The position numbers were made by a program, and so were the translations under genes. The notes below the pieces were generated by a model, which was not told where the DNA came from, ran no database searches, and saw only the letters and a list, made by a program, of their open reading frames with translations. This document shows positions 45,253 through 53,883 of a stretch of DNA of 64,000 bases, in pieces. This stretch comes from Cupriavidus sp. (GTDB taxonomy: Bacteria; Pseudomonadota; Gammaproteobacteria; Burkholderiales; Burkholderiaceae), in assembly GCA_031181345.1 (NCBI GenBank), contig JAPSLC010000006.1, positions 80,903 through 144,902 of the forward strand, given 5' to 3'. Position 1 is the stretch's first letter. Each line of letters begins with the position of its first letter.

Positions 45253-46254
45253 ATGCCACGCCGCCAGATTCGCCCGCTCCGACTGATCCCGGCCCTGCTG
45301 TTCAGCCTGCTGACTGCCACCGCCCTCGCGCAATCCTCCACACCGCCTGCATCGACGGACCCGGTCCCGGCCGCGGTCGAGGTCCGCAATCTGACCACGC
45401 CGACCACCTGCGCCGAAGAGGACAACGTGTCTTTCGCGCTGTCGGCCCCGTCGATCCAGCGATTCCGCGTCGAGGCGCTGCATCCGGGCTATATCGGCAA
45501 GGTCCGCAAGGACAGCTCCGCGCCGGATTTCTCGGGCTGCAATTTCGGCGATACGCCGCACCCCACCGATCCGCGCCATGCCTTCAAGCCGCGCAAGGTC
45601 CGTCTCTATGACGGCAAGGACCTCGCCATCGTCGGCATCACCTTCGACAGCTTCTGGCGGCCCCAGCGCGTGCCGGTCACCGTCGGCGGACGCAAGGACG
45701 GCGGCTTTCATCTGATCCAGTTCTTCGACAAGCGCAAGGGCGCCAAGGGCAAGGTGGTCGAGACCGAGGTGCTGGTGCTCTATCCTTCGGACGGCTACTG
45801 GCGCGCCAAGCCGCTGCCCGCCGCGCATCTGCCCGACAACGCCTACGGTTCCTCGTTCCTGATGGGACCCGTGCAGCAGGACCTGCGGCCGATCGTCGAT
45901 ATCGCCCACATCGATATCGATCCGCGCGGCCGCACGATCGGCCTGCGCTTCACCGCGGGCGGCGAGGCGCAGGTGGCGATTCGCGAGATCAGCCGCGCTC
46001 GGACCGCGCTCGATGTCGCCTTCAGCCCGCCGTATCGCGCGCAGGCGCCATTCGCGATGCTGCGCTCGATGTATGTCACGGAGGACAATGCCGACATGAG
46101 CCGCGTCAGCTGGCAGGACCCCGCCGGCCACGCGCGCGATGCCACGGTCGCCGAGGTGTCGACCTGGCAGGCCAGCGATGTCCGCTTCGGGCGTACCGTC
46201 CCGTCGCGGCACAACACCAGCGCACCGGACATCCGCTTCAGCGATTTCCGCTGA
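45253..46254 (+). CDS. Exported protein of unknown function
   Basis: A 333-residue protein with a clear Sec signal peptide (arginines, then LIPALLFSLLTATALAQ, cleavage after ALA). I do not recognise the family. The mature part contains paired cysteines (TTCAEED, FSGCNFGD), many aromatic residues and beta-type sequence. Examples are KVRLYDGKDLAIVGITFDSF and FHLIQFFDKRKG. That suits a periplasmic or secreted beta-rich protein. ATG 45253 was preferred over ATG 45208 because it gives a compact signal peptide; AGGA lies 12 bases upstream. It follows the GntR gene by about 100 bp on the same strand and could be co-expressed, but nothing ties their functions. Confidence 0.75.
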   Translation: MPRRQIRPLRLIPALLFSLLTATALAQSSTPPASTDPVPAAVEVRNLTTPTTCAEEDNVSFALSAPSIQRFRVEALHPGYIGKVRKDSSAPDFSGCNFGDTPHPTDPRHAFKPRKVRLYDGKDLAIVGITFDSFWRPQRVPVTVGGRKDGGFHLIQFFDKRKGAKGKVVETEVLVLYPSDGYWRAKPLPAAHLPDNAYGSSFLMGPVQQDLRPIVDIAHIDIDPRGRTIGLRFTAGGEAQVAIREISRARTALDVAFSPPYRAQAPFAMLRSMYVTEDNADMSRVSWQDPAGHARDATVAEVSTWQASDVRFGRTVPSRHNTSAPDIRFSDFR

Positions 46255-46426
46255 CATGCCTGCACGGCCTGCCGGCTTTGTAATTCCGGCGAACGGGAGA
46301 GCGAAGCGGCCGGCGTGCCATGGCACCGCCACCGGCGGAACGAAGTTTGCTTGATGGCTCGATTGGCCATGCCGCCGCGCGCAGCGTTGCGCCGGGCCGC
46401 ATGCACCGAGCCATCAGGAGACCGCC

Positions 46427-47218
46427 GTGAACCAAGCCGTCCGTCCCTTTGCCGTCGTCACCGGTGCCTCGTCGGGCATCGGCTTCGAGCTTGCGCGCTG
46501 TTGTGCGATGCAAGGTTACGATCTGCTGATCGCGGCCGACGAGCCCGCGATCGACACCGCGGCGGTGGCGCTGCGCGATACCGGCATGGCCGTCGATGCG
46601 CTGTGCGTGGACCTGGCCGATCCGGCGGGCGTCGAGGCGCTTTATGGGGCCACGCGCGGACGTCCCGTCGACGTGCTGTGCGCCAATGCGGGCCGGGGGC
46701 TGGGCCGCGCCTTTCTCGACCAGGACTTTCGCGATATCCAGCGCGTGGTGGAGACCAATGTCACCGGCACGCTGGACTTGCTGCACCGCATCGGCCGCGA
46801 CATGCGCGACCGCCGCACCGGGCGGATCCTGATCACCGGCTCGATCGCGGGCTTCATGCCGGGCACCTATCAGGCCGTCTACAACGCGACCAAGGCCTTC
46901 CTCGATTCGTTCTCGTTTGCGCTGCGGCATGAATTGAGCGATTGCGGTGTCACGGTGACCTGCCTGATGCCGGGCGCGACGGAGACCGATTTCTTCGAGC
47001 GCGCCGACATGCTCGACACGCGCCTGGGCCAGCAGAAGAAGGACGATCCGGCCGAGGTCGCCCGCGCGGGCTTCGAGGCGATGCTGCGCGGCGACGGCGA
47101 CGTCGTCACGGGCTGGCAGAACAAGCTGCGCGCCGCGATCTCGAACGTGACGCCGGCCGATCTGCTGGCCGAGCAGCACCGCCGCATGGCCGAGCCCGGC
47201 GGCGGCATGGAGCGGTGA
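46427..47218 (+). CDS. Short-chain dehydrogenase/reductase (SDR)
   Basis: Classical SDR oxidoreductase of 263 residues. The cofactor motif TGASSGIG (12-19), the structural NAG (CANAGRG), and the catalytic Ser-Tyr152-Lys156 set (ILITGSIAGF, YNATKAF) are intact. The substrate is unknown. It starts at GTG 46427 with AGGAG 7 bases upstream. Flanking genes offer no clear pathway. Confidence 0.93.
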   Translation: MNQAVRPFAVVTGASSGIGFELARCCAMQGYDLLIAADEPAIDTAAVALRDTGMAVDALCVDLADPAGVEALYGATRGRPVDVLCANAGRGLGRAFLDQDFRDIQRVVETNVTGTLDLLHRIGRDMRDRRTGRILITGSIAGFMPGTYQAVYNATKAFLDSFSFALRHELSDCGVTVTCLMPGATETDFFERADMLDTRLGQQKKDDPAEVARAGFEAMLRGDGDVVTGWQNKLRAAISNVTPADLLAEQHRRMAEPGGGMER

Positions 47219-47415
47219 GCCCGCCGAAGCGAAAGGCTCGCCGCGCGCCAAATCCTCATTAAGGACCATTGCATAGTGGCCTTGCGCGTACTAGCGTCGT
47301 AGTTGTCGTTCCCCACCGCCGCCGTTCCGGCGCGTGATGCGCGCCGGCGGACGCGTTCGCATCCCGGGCACCGAGCCAGCCCATCCAACTGGTGCCCGAC
47401 AACAAGGAGACAGCC

Positions 47416-49443
47416 ATGCGACAGCGCACGACCTTCGATCCCGCCATTCGCTCCTCATCACCAGTCAGACGCTCGGGCAGCTGGCTCGCCATGGCCACCG
47501 CCGCGCTGTTGCTGGCCGCTTGCGGCGGCCACGATCACGACGACCATGGCCACAAGCCGCCGCCCCCGCAGCCGGTCGCGGGCTGCGAGCTGAACGGCAC
47601 GACCGGCGGCGAGGTGATCGTGCTGCCTGGCGAACCGGGCGCGCCCGAGGTGGCGACCGGCTACGCGCCGAAGCGGACGGTCTATGCGAAGACCTATATG
47701 GCGGTGACCAACAATCCGGTCTCCACCAAGGTGGCCTGCGACATCCTGAAGGACGGCGGTACCGCGGTCGATGCGGCAGTGGCCGCGCAGATGGTGCTGA
47801 ACCTGGTCGAGCCGCAGTCGTCGGGCATCGGCGGCGGCGCCTTCATCATGCATTACGACGCGCAGACGAAGAAGGTCATCGCCTACGACGGCCGCGAGAC
47901 CGCGCCCGCCGGGGCGGATGAAAACTACCTGCGCTGGAAGTCCTCGACCGACCAGACCCCGCCGCTGCCCAACGCGGTGCGCAGCGGCCGCTCGATCGGC
48001 ACGCCCGGCACGCTGCGCGTGCTCGAGCTCGCCCATCGCGACTACGGCAAGAAGACCTGGAAGGAGCTGTTCTCGCCGGCGATCAAGCTGGCCACCGACG
48101 GTTTCGCGATTCCGCCGCGCATGGCCGCGTCGATCTCCAGCGCCACCACGGTACAGAACATCAAGCGCGATCCGGAGATGGCCGCCTACTTCCTGAACCC
48201 CGACGGCACGCCGCGCGCGGTCAATACGATCCTGAAGAACCCGGCGCTGGCGCAGACCTTCACCGCGGTGGCCGAGGGCGGGGCCGATGCCTTCTACAAG
48301 GACGGACCGATCGCCCGAGGCATCGTCGACAAGATCCGCACGACCTACGACGGTGGCACCACGCCGGGCGTGACCACGCTCGACGACCTCGCCAATTACC
48401 AGGCCAAGAAGCGCGAGCCGGTCTGCACCACCTACCGGCAATACGAGATCTGCGGCATGCCGCCGCCGTCCTCGGGCGGCATCGCGGTCGGGCAGATTCT
48501 CGGCATCCTGGAGAACTTCGACATGGCCAGCCATGCGCCCACCAGCATGGACCAGAACGGCGGCAAGCCCAGCGTCACCGGCGTGCATCTGGTTGGCGAG
48601 GCCGGCAACCTCGCCTATGCCGATCGCAACCAGTACGTGGCCGACACCGACTTCGTGCCGCTGCCCGGCGGCAGCCCTGACACGATGCTCAACAAGAGCT
48701 ATCTGGCCCAGCGCGCCGGCATGATCAGCCTGACCGCGGCGATGCCGCGGCCGGTGCCGGCCGGCAACTTCGGTGGGGCGCCGATGGGGGCGCCGATCAT
48801 CGCCGAGCGCGGCACCACGCATCTGTCGCTGGTCGACAAGTACGGCAACGTGGTGGCGATGACGACGACGATCGAATCGGGACTGGGCTCGTACCACATG
48901 ACCGGCGGCTTCCTGCTGAACAACGAGTTGACCGATTTCAGCGCGGAGCCGGTCGACGCGAACGGCGCGCAGATCGCCAACCGCGTGCAGCCGCTCAAGC
49001 GCCCGCGCAGCTCGATGTCGCCGACGCTGGTGTTCGAGCGCAAGGGCGACGGCAGCCGCGGCGACTTCAAGATGACCACCGGTTCGCCGGGCGGGGCCAC
49101 CATCATCCAGTACGTCGCCAAGACCCTGGTCGGCGTGCTCGACTGGAAAATGGATGCGCAGCAGGCGGTGTCGATGATCGACTTCGGCTCGAACAACGCG
49201 ACGATGATCGTCGGCGGCGAGCATCCGAACGTCGATACCAGCACGCCGCAGGGCGGACTGCCGGGCGACAACGATCCGCTGGTCAAGGGCCTGCGCAATC
49301 TGGGCCACACCGTCAGCGTGGGCAACCAGTCCAGCGGCCTCTCCGCGATCGTGCGAGAGACGATCGGCGGGGCGCCGGCACTGGTTGGCGGTGCCGATCC
49401 GCGGCGCGAGGGCGTGGTGCTGGGCGATACGTTCCGGCCGTGA
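47416..49443 (+). CDS. ggt: Gamma-glutamyltransferase, lipoprotein form
   Basis: Glutathione/gamma-glutamyl hydrolase-transpeptidase of 675 residues. The N-terminus has a lipobox (TAALLLAACGG, Cys36) followed by a His/Asp-rich linker (HDHDDHGHKPPPPQ), so it is probably membrane-anchored in the periplasm or outer membrane. SSGIGGGAFI is the large-subunit glycine motif. Autocleavage is expected at Gly466/Thr467 in RGTTHLSLVDKYGN, Thr467 being the nucleophile. SMSPTLVFERKG and TTGSPGGATIIQY are small-subunit motifs. The start at 47416 has AAGGAG 6 bases upstream. It is longer than E. coli Ggt because of the anchor, linker and extra loops. Confidence 0.94.
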   Translation: MRQRTTFDPAIRSSSPVRRSGSWLAMATAALLLAACGGHDHDDHGHKPPPPQPVAGCELNGTTGGEVIVLPGEPGAPEVATGYAPKRTVYAKTYMAVTNNPVSTKVACDILKDGGTAVDAAVAAQMVLNLVEPQSSGIGGGAFIMHYDAQTKKVIAYDGRETAPAGADENYLRWKSSTDQTPPLPNAVRSGRSIGTPGTLRVLELAHRDYGKKTWKELFSPAIKLATDGFAIPPRMAASISSATTVQNIKRDPEMAAYFLNPDGTPRAVNTILKNPALAQTFTAVAEGGADAFYKDGPIARGIVDKIRTTYDGGTTPGVTTLDDLANYQAKKREPVCTTYRQYEICGMPPPSSGGIAVGQILGILENFDMASHAPTSMDQNGGKPSVTGVHLVGEAGNLAYADRNQYVADTDFVPLPGGSPDTMLNKSYLAQRAGMISLTAAMPRPVPAGNFGGAPMGAPIIAERGTTHLSLVDKYGNVVAMTTTIESGLGSYHMTGGFLLNNELTDFSAEPVDANGAQIANRVQPLKRPRSSMSPTLVFERKGDGSRGDFKMTTGSPGGATIIQYVAKTLVGVLDWKMDAQQAVSMIDFGSNNATMIVGGEHPNVDTSTPQGGLPGDNDPLVKGLRNLGHTVSVGNQSSGLSAIVRETIGGAPALVGGADPRREGVVLGDTFRP

Positions 49444-49607
49444 TATCGGCGCGTTAGCGCCGCTGCGGCGTGGCGGGCCGGGTCCTGTGCGAGCAGGCCC
49501 GGCCCGCTTCGCTTGCGTCCCCCGCTTTGGCCTGGACGTCTTGGGCCCCTGGGCCCCGGTACAATGCCGGCTTTCCGCTCGCGCCGACTCTTGACCCCCA
49601 CGCCCTC

Positions 49608-50813
49608 ATGACCACGCTAGGAACGCCCCTTTCTCCCCGTGCCACCAAAGTGATGCTGCTCGGCTCCGGGGAGCTCGGCAAGGAAGTGCTGATCGCCCTG
49701 CAGCGACTCGGCGTCGAAACCATTGCGGTCGATCGCTACGACCACGCGCCGGGCCAGCAGGTTGCGCACCATGCGCGCACCATCGCGATGAGCGACCCGG
49801 AGCAGCTGAAGGCGCTGATCGAGGCCGAGCGGCCCGACCTGGTGGTGCCCGAGATCGAGGCGATCGCCACGCCGATGCTCGAAGCGCTGGAGGCCGCCGG
49901 CACGGTGCGCGTGATTCCGACCGCCCGCGCCGCGCGCCTGACCATGGACCGCGAAGGGATTCGCCGGCTGGCGGCCGAGACGCTGGGCCTGCCCACCAGC
50001 CCCTATCGCTTCTGCGATTCGCTGCAGGAACTGCGCGAGGCCATCGACGGCGGCATCGGCTACCCGTGCGTGGTCAAGCCGGTGATGAGCAGCTCGGGCA
50101 AGGGCCAGAGCAAGCTCGATGGCCCGCAGGACGTCGAGCGGGCGTGGGAATACGCGATGGCCGGCGGGCGCGTCAGCCACGGCCGCGTGATCGTCGAGGG
50201 CTTCATCGACTTCGATTACGAGATCACGCTGCTGACCGTGCGCGCCCGCGGCGCCGACGGCAGCATCGAGACGCATTTCTGCGAGCCGATCGGCCATCTG
50301 CAGCAGGCAGGCGATTACGTCGAGAGCTGGCAGCCGCATCCGATGCACCCGGCCGCGCTGCAGAAGGCGCGCGAGATCGCCCGTGCTGTCACCGGCGATC
50401 TCGGCGGGCAGGGCTTGTTCGGCGTCGAGCTGTTCGTCAAGGGCGAGCAGGTCTGGTTCAGCGAGGTCAGCCCGCGCCCGCACGATACCGGCATGGTGAC
50501 GATGATCACGCAGTGGCAGAGCGAGTTCGAGCTGCATGCGCGCGCCATTCTCGGCCTGCCGGTAGACACCACGCTGAAGAGCCCCGGCGCGAGCGCGGTG
50601 ATCTATGGCGGCGTGGAAGGCGAGGGCGTGGTGTTCGACGGCGTCGACGAGGCGCTGCGCGTGCCGCGCACCGATCTGCGCCTGTTCGGCAAGCCGGAGA
50701 GCTTCGCCAGGCGCCGCATGGGCGTGGCGCTCGCCTGCGAGGGCGATGTCGAGACTGCGCGGGCCAACGCGCGCGAAGCGGCGGGCAAGGTCGTGCCACG
50801 CTTGCCGGATTGA
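49608..50813 (+). CDS. purT: Formate-dependent phosphoribosylglycinamide formyltransferase PurT
   Basis: ATP-grasp enzyme that formylates GAR using formate in purine synthesis, independent of folate. The 401-residue protein has family-normal length: the N-terminal [14 protein letters not shown], the ATP-grasp region ([39 protein letters not shown]) and [14 protein letters not shown] are all typical. ATG 49608 starts the conserved region; no Shine-Dalgarno is visible. A TACAAT box at 49560-49565 could be the -10 of its promoter, with no convincing -35. It is a single-gene unit followed by REP-like repeats. Confidence 0.96.
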   Translation: MTTLGTPLSPRATKVMLLGSGELGKEVLIALQRLGVETIAVDRYDHAPGQQVAHHARTIAMSDPEQLKALIEAERPDLVVPEIEAIATPMLEALEAAGTVRVIPTARAARLTMDREGIRRLAAETLGLPTSPYRFCDSLQELREAIDGGIGYPCVVKPVMSSSGKGQSKLDGPQDVERAWEYAMAGGRVSHGRVIVEGFIDFDYEITLLTVRARGADGSIETHFCEPIGHLQQAGDYVESWQPHPMHPAALQKAREIARAVTGDLGGQGLFGVELFVKGEQVWFSEVSPRPHDTGMVTMITQWQSEFELHARAILGLPVDTTLKSPGASAVIYGGVEGEGVVFDGVDEALRVPRTDLRLFGKPESFARRRMGVALACEGDVETARANAREAAGKVVPRLPD

Positions 50814-50848
50814 TACGCGGGCCCGCTTGAAGAGGGCCCAAGGTTGCT

Positions 50849-50874
50849 CCCCTCGCCCGCTTGCGGGAGAGGGG
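50849..50874. repeat. REP-like inverted repeat, family A
   Basis: CCCCTCGCCCGC-tt-GCGGGAGAGGGG with one mismatch, closely matching the element at 8972-8995. It lies in the convergent purT/DinB gap. Confidence 0.75.
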
Positions 50875-50930
50875 TCGGGGGAGAGGGCAAGGGAGGCAGC
50901 TATGCCGACGCCGTTCGCCCCTCTCCCCAA

Positions 50931-50953
50931 CCCTCTCCCCGGCGGGGAGAGGG
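50931..50953. repeat. REP-like inverted repeat, family A variant
   Basis: CCCTCTCCCC-ggc-GGGGAGAGGG followed by agaacacacc, the same 3' flank style as at 8972-8995. Paired with 50849-50874 in the same gap. Confidence 0.7.
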
Positions 50954-51005
50954 AGAACACACCGCGTTACCGATGGCCGCGGTCATGTCGCAGCTAGACG
51001 CCGGG

Positions 51006-51023
51006 CCCCCGCCTTCGCGGGGG
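51006..51023. repeat. REP-like hairpin, family B half-element
   Basis: CCCCCGC-cttc-GCGGGGG followed by GCGACATGG, matching the right half of the paired element at 38718-38778. Confidence 0.7.
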
Positions 51024-51054
51024 CGACATGGCTGCGCGCACCGATTGCCGCAGG

Positions 51055-51561
51055 CTATGCAGCGATCGCGGTCTCGGCGTGAATCTTCCCCAGCAGCCAC
51101 TGCAGCCCCGCCAGATGCTGCTGGTCGTGGCTGCACAGGTAATGCACCAGGCTGCGGACCGTCAGCGCTCCATAGCCCTCGAACTCGGCTGTGCGGGCAA
51201 GCTGCCCATCGTCCAGGCCGGCGATCAACGCGACGGTCTTCTCGCGTGCCGCGCGGAAGTCTGCGAGCACCTGCGCGGCATCGGCCGTCGCATACGCGCG
51301 CTCGATCGCCAGCGCGTCGCCGTCGATCGACGGCAGCAGCGGGTGCGTCTGCTCGAGTGCGCGCGCGAAGCGCACGTGATAGCCGTCGATCTCGATATCG
51401 CGAACGTGGCACAGCTGGCAGATCGGGGTGAACGGCTCGCTCGGCACGCCTTCCCAACTGGCGGGTGACCAGTTGTGATGCGTGGCCGGAACGGCCGCGT
51501 GGAAGGCTTCCAGTTGGCGCGGGAAGTCGCGCAGGGCGGCAAGGGTGGCGGCGTCGATCAT
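51055..51561 (-). CDS. DinB-superfamily protein (DUF1993-like)
   Basis: A four-helix-bundle protein of 168 residues. Metal-type histidines appear in QLCHVRDIEIDGYHVRF and in CSHDQQHLAGLQWLL, the usual DinB placement. The family contains metal-dependent thiol transferases, but no specific substrate is inferable. The frame stays open far upstream into the thioredoxin gene; ATG 51561 is chosen because the conserved fold begins there, although its ribosome-binding site is poor. It is transcribed in the same direction as the thioredoxin gene, 142 bp downstream of its stop. Confidence 0.8.
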   Translation of the reverse strand: MIDAATLAALRDFPRQLEAFHAAVPATHHNWSPASWEGVPSEPFTPICQLCHVRDIEIDGYHVRFARALEQTHPLLPSIDGDALAIERAYATADAAQVLADFRAAREKTVALIAGLDDGQLARTAEFEGYGALTVRSLVHYLCSHDQQHLAGLQWLLGKIHAETAIAA

Positions 51562-51703
51562 CTTGTGCGGGGCGCTTGTACGGGCGTGGTTGATCGTATC
51601 GCGCAATGTACCCAGCCATGGGGCGCCCCGACAACCATCAGGCCGCTGTTCCGCCTCCCGGGGGCGGAACAGAGCGGCACCGACAGCGCCGATCCGCACA
51701 CTG

Positions 51704-52057
51704 CTAAGCGGCGGCCGCCTCGTCGCCGGCACCCCGATCGATCTGCTGCATCGCCTTCTCGATTTCCTCGGCCTCGGTCGGCCGCACCAGCCGCGCGACT
51801 TCCTTGCCGTCGCGCAGGAACACCAGCGTCGGCCACAGCTTGATGCGGAAGGAGCGGCCGAGGGGCCGGCCGCTGCCGTCCTCGACCTTGATGTGCCGCA
51901 CCTTCTGGTGACGGGCAAAGGCCGACGCGATCGGCCCCTGCGCCCGCATGCAGTAGCCGCACCAGGGCGCGCCGAACTCCAGCACCGCGGCGCCGGGCAG
52001 CGCGTCGATATCCTCGCGTGGCGGTTCGATCGCCATATAGGTTTCGGACATGGCCAT
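51704..52057 (-). CDS. Thioredoxin-like protein
   Basis: A 117-residue single-domain thioredoxin fold with redox site WCGYC (Cys33-Cys36) in FGAPWCGYCMRAQGP and the cis-proline segment IKLWPTLVFLRDGKEV. The CGYC pair differs from the CGPC of main thioredoxins and is closer to glutaredoxin-type dithiols. There is no signal peptide, so it is cytosolic. The start has GGAG 7 bases upstream. It is divergent from the chemoreceptor gene. Confidence 0.92.
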   Translation of the reverse strand: MAMSETYMAIEPPREDIDALPGAAVLEFGAPWCGYCMRAQGPIASAFARHQKVRHIKVEDGSGRPLGRSFRIKLWPTLVFLRDGKEVARLVRPTEAEEIEKAMQQIDRGAGDEAAAA

Positions 52058-52176
52058 TTGTCGTCTCCGTCGTTGTCCTCGATATCCCTGATCTAGCGAA
52101 ATTCACGCCAAGCGCGGCTCAAGTGTGCGCCGAGGCTGACGTAAACCCTGAATGAAACCACACTAACATCAGAATT

Positions 52177-52200
52177 AAGCGGCTACTGAGTCGCTTTTTT
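52177..52200 (+). terminator. Terminator-like hairpin just before the chemoreceptor gene
   Basis: AAGCGGC-tactga-GTCGCTT (one G-T pair) followed by a run of T, ending 25 bases before the ATG at 52226. On the plus strand this is intrinsic-terminator shaped, although no plus-strand gene lies immediately upstream. It may act as an attenuator or insulate the gene. Confidence 0.55.
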
Positions 52201-52225
52201 GATGATAGCCGTCCCCTGGCCCATC

Positions 52226-53830
52226 ATGAACATCAGTCAACGTCTGCTTTTCACGCTGTTCTTTTCCCTGCTCGCCATGCTCGTCGTCGGCCTCGGCGGC
52301 ATCTGGCAACTGAACCAGGCCGAACAACGCCTCGAGTACTTCAACGAAAACACGCTGACCAGCGTGCGTCGGCTCAATGCGATCAAGGACAGCACCACCG
52401 CGATCCGGGTGCAGCTGTACCGCCATGCGCTCGCCGACGATGCGCCTGCCAAGGACGACGCGGAGAAAGAGGTCGCCAAGGCGGTCGCACGCTTCGATGA
52501 GCTGGCCGCCAAATACGAGCGCGAGGACATCTCCAACGATGCCGACCGCAAGCTGCTGGAAGAAGACCGTGCAGCGCTGGCGCGCTATCGCGCCCAGCAT
52601 GCCGCGTTCTTCGCGCTCTCGCGCACCAACGACACCGCCGGCCTGCACGCGATGCTGTCGTCGGGCGAGCTGCATCTGGCATCGGCCGCGCTGCGCAAGC
52701 AGATCGACGCGCATCTGGACTTCAACAGCAAGATGGGCGACGACTCGGTGACCGAGAACCAGCGCGCCAGCACGATCGCGGTGCGCGTGTTCGGCACCGT
52801 GATCGGCGTAACCGTGCTGGTGGTGGCCGTGCTGGCGTGGCTGCTGTATCGCCGCATTCGCGACAGCCTCGGCGAGATGCAGGCCAGCATGCAGCATGTC
52901 AGCGAAACGCTGGACCTGAGCCATCGCTCGCCGGTGCATCGTCTTGACGAGGTCGGTCGTACCGCGCAGAGCTTCAATGCGCTGCTCGATCGCGTCGCCA
53001 CGGCGATGCGCGAAGTGCGGCAGTCGAGCGATTCGGTCGGTGTGGCCGCACGCCAGATCGCGGCCGGCAACGCCGACCTGTCGTCGCGCACCGAGCAGCA
53101 GGCGGCCTCGCTGGAAGAGACCGCCTCCAGCATGGAAGAGCTGACCACCACGGTGCGCCATAACGCCGACAGCGCCCGTCAGGCCAGCACGCTGGCCGAC
53201 AACGCCGCCGCCGTCGCGCAGCACGGCCATGTCGCCACCGGCCAGATGGTCGAAACGATGGGCGCAATCAGCACCAACTCGAACCGCATCGCCGAGATCA
53301 CCGGCATGATCGAGGGCATTGCCTTCCAGACCAATATCCTGGCGCTGAACGCGGCGGTGGAAGCGGCGCGTGCCGGCGAACAAGGCCGCGGCTTCGCGGT
53401 GGTGGCCGGCGAAGTGCGCACGCTGGCGCAGCGCTCCTCGAGCGCCGCCAAGGAGATCAAGGAGCTGATCGACGCCTCGGTGTCGACGGTGCGCACCGGC
53501 TCGGCCCAGGCCGAAAGCGTGGGCGCGACCATGAACGAGATCCAGCAGGCGGTCAAGCAGGTGTCCGACATCATCGGCGAGATCGCCGCGGCCACCGGCG
53601 AACAGAGCCGCGGCATCGAGCAGGTCAACCAGGCGGTCGGCCAGATGGACCAGGTCACGCAGCAGAACGCCGCGCTGGTCGAAGAGGCCGCGGCCGCGGC
53701 GCATTCGCTGGACGAACAGGCAACGCGCCTGCTCGAAACGGTAGCCATGTTCCGCCTCGCGGCGGGCCACGGCGCCGCCGCGCCGTCGAAGGCTCCCGCG
53801 GCTGCCCGCGCACAGCTGGCCGCGGCCTGA
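52226..53830 (+). CDS. Methyl-accepting chemotaxis protein (Tar/Tsr type)
   Basis: Transmembrane chemoreceptor of 534 residues: TM1 (about 6-28), a periplasmic four-helix-bundle ligand domain (about 30-187), TM2 ([20 protein letters not shown]), HAMP (about 212-265) and the long signalling hairpin. The hairpin tip [20 protein letters not shown] and the following [19 protein letters not shown] are fully conserved and contact CheA/CheW. Methylation-region glutamates are present ([12 protein letters not shown]). No NWETF-type CheR-tether pentapeptide ends the protein. The ligand is unknown. ATG 52226 lacks a good ribosome-binding site; a TTG at 52199 is in frame but lies in the T-run. Confidence 0.95.
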   Translation: MNISQRLLFTLFFSLLAMLVVGLGGIWQLNQAEQRLEYFNENTLTSVRRLNAIKDSTTAIRVQLYRHALADDAPAKDDAEKEVAKAVARFDELAAKYEREDISNDADRKLLEEDRAALARYRAQHAAFFALSRTNDTAGLHAMLSSGELHLASAALRKQIDAHLDFNSKMGDDSVTENQRASTIAVRVFGTVIGVTVLVVAVLAWLLYRRIRDSLGEMQASMQHVSETLDLSHRSPVHRLDEVGRTAQSFNALLDRVATAMREVRQSSDSVGVAARQIAAGNADLSSRTEQQAASLEETASSMEELTTTVRHNADSARQASTLADNAAAVAQHGHVATGQMVETMGAISTNSNRIAEITGMIEGIAFQTNILALNAAVEAARAGEQGRGFAVVAGEVRTLAQRSSSAAKEIKELIDASVSTVRTGSAQAESVGATMNEIQQAVKQVSDIIGEIAAATGEQSRGIEQVNQAVGQMDQVTQQNAALVEEAAAAAHSLDEQATRLLETVAMFRLAAGHGAAAPSKAPAAARAQLAAA

Positions 53831-53883
53831 CGCGGAAAGCGCCGGCCCGGGGTCTCGATGGCCCCTCGATGGCCCGCGCCGCG

